Below, in pieces: positions 61,798 through 64,000 of a DNA stretch of 64,000 nucleotides. Each line of letters starts with the position of its first letter. The first letter of the stretch is position 1. The translations under genes were made by a program, and so were the position numbers. The stretch is from the NCBI GenBank assembly GCA_949710005.1, contig OX453275.1, positions 24,088,618-24,152,617 on the forward strand, in the 5' to 3' direction. Under the pieces are notes generated by a model. The model saw only the letters and a list, made by a program, of their open reading frames with translations. It made no database searches and was not told the origin of the DNA. This DNA is from Ricordea florida (Eukaryota > Cnidaria > Anthozoa > Corallimorpharia > Ricordeidae).

Positions 61798-62430
61798 ATG
61801 TTGAGCATTACTATGTATGAGTCTGAAACTAGGGTGTATTTGGATCCTCCCCTGGAAAATCTTTGGGAGATACAACTCCTTGACTGTATTATACCCAAAC
61901 GATTGATTAATTTCAAAGATCGACAGATATTGTTCAACGATAACAATCAGCCCCTCATAATAATCCAACCCGGCACATATTCACTACGTAATATCCAAGC
62001 GATCTTTCTTAATGATACTGATAGGGCTAAGATCTCAATCATTGAGACTGATACTGTTGACTATCTCTATTCCAATAAGATCTTCAACATTAAACTTACT
62101 AGAGGGCTACAAGTTGGTTTAGGGGTGCCTGAAGTCATAAATCCTGGTAAATTATACCCCATAAATATACAGATTAAGGAGCCACTGAGACTTATGTGTA
62201 GTATAGTGGACAATAAGTCGTCATATATGAATAATACTCAATCTGGAGAACTTGTGAAACTCTCACCCTCACACCTACTTGCCAACATACCCTCACAAGA
62301 TTATCCAGCCATTCCAGTTCAAAAATATAAGAGTCCCATAAGCCACTTCGATTTAAGCATCCTCGACATTGAATGGAAAAAGCTTGATCTTAAGGGTTCT
62401 CCCATAACTTTCAGTTTAAGATTAAGATAA
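61798..62430 (+). CDS. Candidate minor capsid (jelly-roll) protein, 210 residues
   Basis: Beta-rich, no membrane helix. The N-terminal half has repeated strands (LENLWEIQLLDCIIPKRLIN; PLIIIQPGTYSLRNIQAIF), and the C-terminal end LDIEWKKLDLKGSPITFSLR has the look of a terminal strand pair common in minor capsid proteins of these viruses. A single jelly roll would fit a penton-like role. Assigned from pattern and context. Confidence 0.5.
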   Translation: MLSITMYESETRVYLDPPLENLWEIQLLDCIIPKRLINFKDRQILFNDNNQPLIIIQPGTYSLRNIQAIFLNDTDRAKISIIETDTVDYLYSNKIFNIKLTRGLQVGLGVPEVINPGKLYPINIQIKEPLRLMCSIVDNKSSYMNNTQSGELVKLSPSHLLANIPSQDYPAIPVQKYKSPISHFDLSILDIEWKKLDLKGSPITFSLRLR

Positions 62431-62463
62431 CATTTTAAAAGTAAGTGATTTTCATTCCAAAAG

Positions 62464-63072
62464 ATGGGTGAATATAATTCAATATATCCTAATTTAGAGG
62501 CAACTGCACCTCCTCCAACCCCCACTGATGGACCATCATTCAGGCGTCAACAATGTTGTGATGCCTTGAATAAACTAAAGTCTGAATTAAGCCACTATGA
62601 GACAGTACTCAAAAAATATAACCGATCCAAAGGTGTATTAATGAATGCAAGCTCGACCTGTGGTATATTGTCTTGCGTTTTGGCAGCTGGTGGATTGGGC
62701 GCATCTCTTAGTGGAGTCGGAATTATCGCATCTGTACCATTGGGTGTAGTGAGTGGTGTATTTGTATTTACATCTATAGCATGTCAACACATATCCAAGA
62801 ATCTGTCCAAGAAAGCTGTGAAACAAAAAAACACCATCACACTGGCCAAATCAAAAATAAACACCATTGAAGACCTGGTTTCCAAAGCCCTTCGTGACAA
62901 TAAGATCTCTGATGAGCAATTCTCATTGATTATAGAAGAACTCAAGAACTTTGAAAAGCTCAAGGCTGAAATAAGGGCTAAAGCTCAAAAAAATATGAAT
63001 GGAGAGGATCCAGTGGTATTGAGGCAGAGAGTACGCAAAGAAATACTCAAAGAACTAAAAGGAGGACAATAA
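62464..63072 (+). CDS. Two-helix membrane protein with Pro-rich N-terminus, 202 residues
   Basis: The N-terminus carries IYPNLEATAPPPTPTDGP, with a YPxL-type word and Pro cluster. A short coil (LNKLKSELSHYETVLKKYN), two hydrophobic segments (CGILSCVLAAGGLGASLS; IIASVPLGVVSGVFVFTSI) and a long charged helical tail follow (KISDEQFSLIIEELKNFEKL). A common gene type beside this element class in cnidarian genomes (from memory), function unknown. TTAAAA at 62,435 lies 29 nt upstream. Intact. Confidence 0.7.
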   Translation: MGEYNSIYPNLEATAPPPTPTDGPSFRRQQCCDALNKLKSELSHYETVLKKYNRSKGVLMNASSTCGILSCVLAAGGLGASLSGVGIIASVPLGVVSGVFVFTSIACQHISKNLSKKAVKQKNTITLAKSKINTIEDLVSKALRDNKISDEQFSLIIEELKNFEKLKAEIRAKAQKNMNGEDPVVLRQRVRKEILKELKGGQ

Positions 63073-63130
63073 CTATAATTTATGAAAATAATAAATACTA
63101 GTTTAAAGTTAGAACAATCTTTTGTTATAA

Positions 63131-63412
63131 ATGGGAATGTCTCAAACTAAAATACACCCAGCCCAAGCTAAATTTATCAGAAGATATACAAGATGTAACC
63201 CTGAAAGATTCTATCTCACACATAAATATAGTGATGATAGATCACATAGATACATTGATGTCTTTCAGTGGAGGTATTTTAGCGCTTGTCCTAAATTTGA
63301 ATTTGAAATAGAACTTGAAATACAAGATGATGGTAGCGTTTCAGTTACTGATATCCCAAAATATTTCAGAGATAAAATTCTTAGAGATCTTGGTATTGAT
63401 CCTGCAAACTAA
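63131..63412 (+). CDS. Unknown viral protein, 93 residues
   Basis: Basic N-terminal half (KFIRRYTRCNPERFYL, YSDDRSHRYIDVFQWRYF) and an acidic second half (FEIELEIQDDGSVSVTDIP). Two Cys residues and no membrane helix. No family recognised. TTTAAAG lies 28 nt upstream of the ATG and the start context ATAAATGG fits the element's pattern. Confidence 0.65.
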   Translation: MGMSQTKIHPAQAKFIRRYTRCNPERFYLTHKYSDDRSHRYIDVFQWRYFSACPKFEFEIELEIQDDGSVSVTDIPKYFRDKILRDLGIDPAN

Positions 63413-63431
63413 TGGCTTAAAAGTTTGACCC

Positions 63432-63456
63432 CTTCTACCCAAATTCTGGATAGAAG
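63432..63456 (+). terminator. 10-bp hairpin directly before the last start codon
   Basis: CTTCTACCCA pairs with TGGATAGAAG (one mismatch) around AATTC, ending on the base before ATG 63,457. TTAAAA at 63,417 lies 40 nt from the ATG, just upstream of the hairpin. It could end the previous transcript or structure the next leader. Confidence 0.45.
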
Positions 63457-64000
63457 ATGGGCTTACTCAATGACTTCAGAAATAGGTATCCAAAGGCTGA
63501 CCGTGACCGATTCGTATTTGTGTCTGATCAATATGGAGGTTATATTAAGTGGAAACATAATGGGATGACAATCATGTCTTATGATGATCCCACTGGCAAG
63601 ACATGGACTGATGACCTATCACCCCGTTTGAAAAGACTGCTATGGATAGATTTAGGATTGAATGATGATGAATTGAGCTCATTCCCAAAGACTTTGACTA
63701 TGACTAATCGCTCTTACCCAATACCTGCCATTGACTTTGATGACTTCACAAGTAATACCACAAGTATGCTGACATCATTGGATATATACGTGTCCAATAC
63801 GAAAAAATTCACCGCTAAGATGCGTGACATATTTACATCCCAAGTTGTGACTTTCAAGTTTGGTAAACAAAGTCGAAAGTGGCTGAACGCGCCCGATATG
63901 AATTATTGGCCTCAACAGCTGAACTTTGCAGTATGGTGTGCTACATCTGGATGTGGAATAAGTCCTTTCGAAAGTCTCAATTACCCCAAAGTCGTGAGTA
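63457..64000 (+). CDS. Large viral structural-type protein, cut by the window end
   Basis: 181 residues visible and still open at base 64,000. Beta-rich with no membrane helix: RFVFVSDQYGGYIKWKHNGM, PIPAIDFDDFTSN, FKFGKQSRKWLNAPD and QQLNFAVWCATSGCGIS. The last word is a pattern I associate with a long virion protein in this element class, possibly the true major capsid protein. The rest of the gene is needed to decide. Confidence 0.6.
   Translation, partial: MGLLNDFRNRYPKADRDRFVFVSDQYGGYIKWKHNGMTIMSYDDPTGKTWTDDLSPRLKRLLWIDLGLNDDELSSFPKTLTMTNRSYPIPAIDFDDFTSNTTSMLTSLDIYVSNTKKFTAKMRDIFTSQVVTFKFGKQSRKWLNAPDMNYWPQQLNFAVWCATSGCGISPFESLNYPKVVS

Larger units (their letters stand above)
49416..64000 (+). 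mobile_element. Endogenous Polinton/adintovirus-like element (right end off window)
   Basis: Family B DNA polymerase, DD35E integrase, A32-type ATPase and capsid-type proteins lie within 15 kb, closely packed, mostly on one strand and without introns. This is the hallmark gene set of Maverick/Polinton elements and adintoviruses. Damage: polymerase frameshift, stop and lost segment; ATPase stop; RPB6 frameshift. The remaining frames are open. An adenain-type protease, usual in these viruses, was not seen in the visible part. Confidence 0.85.

Noticed and set aside
49416..64000. Adenain-like cysteine protease gene
   Set aside because: No frame shows a convincing His/Asp/Cys arrangement of that family; it may lie beyond the right edge.

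Overview
The window looks like animal nuclear DNA, most likely from a cnidarian (anthozoan: coral or anemone). This is inferred from intron-containing gene fragments, BTB-BACK-PHR genes, BEL/Pao retrotransposons, CR1/Jockey-like LINE remnants, many short inverted-repeat transposons (MITEs) and an integrated Polinton/Maverick-like virus. No rRNA, tRNA, CRISPR array or bacterial operon was seen. The first 49 kb is an intergenic, transposon-dominated landscape. The last 15 kb is a compact, gene-dense viral element that runs off the right end.

Layout. 1-9,346: a BEL/Pao LTR retrotransposon (partial 5' LTR, tRNA-Lys primer site, gag, protease, RT-RNase H, 3' LTR) that lacks an integrase; its gag is split by a 5.1-kb TIR-bounded insertion. 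9,347-14,490: nested repeats and MITEs. 14,490-33,380: a BTB-domain gene cluster. A ~6-7 kb block (BTB-BACK gene on +, LINE remnant, BTB-BACK-PHR gene on -) occurs twice, at 14,988-21,206 and 24,950-31,844. The second copy is truncated at its 5' edge next to a minisatellite, and a third BTB relic lies at 32.4 kb. 33,380-37,240: further inverted and tandem repeats. 37,241-41,437: a second defective BEL/Pao-like element on the minus strand (gag and integrase kept, protease/RT lost), cut by two MITEs. 41,440-46,630: an inverted copy of the 12.2-14.0 kb repeat, a transposase N-terminal exon, and a third copy of noncoding DNA from the BTB block. 46,632-47,945: about 19 copies of a 69-bp satellite.

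49.4 kb to the end: an endogenous Polinton/adintovirus-like element. It has a protein-primed-type family B DNA polymerase in three broken pieces, a retroviral-type DD35E integrase on the opposite strand, a capsid candidate, an A32-type packaging ATPase with an in-frame stop, a ssDNA-binding-like acidic-tailed protein, a run of small membrane proteins, a frameshifted RNA polymerase subunit RPB6 homologue, a small zinc protein, a minor-capsid-like protein and a final open reading frame cut by the window edge. Replication, integration and packaging genes are broken in places while most structural and membrane genes remain open, so this is a fairly young but decaying copy.

The most interesting signals are in this element: an RPB6 homologue, a (C)TTAAA(A/G) box about 27-29 nt before many start codons on both strands, strong hairpins in the spacers, and a set of small transmembrane genes that share shuffled modules. 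These features suggest a partly virus-specific transcription programme, which is an inference.
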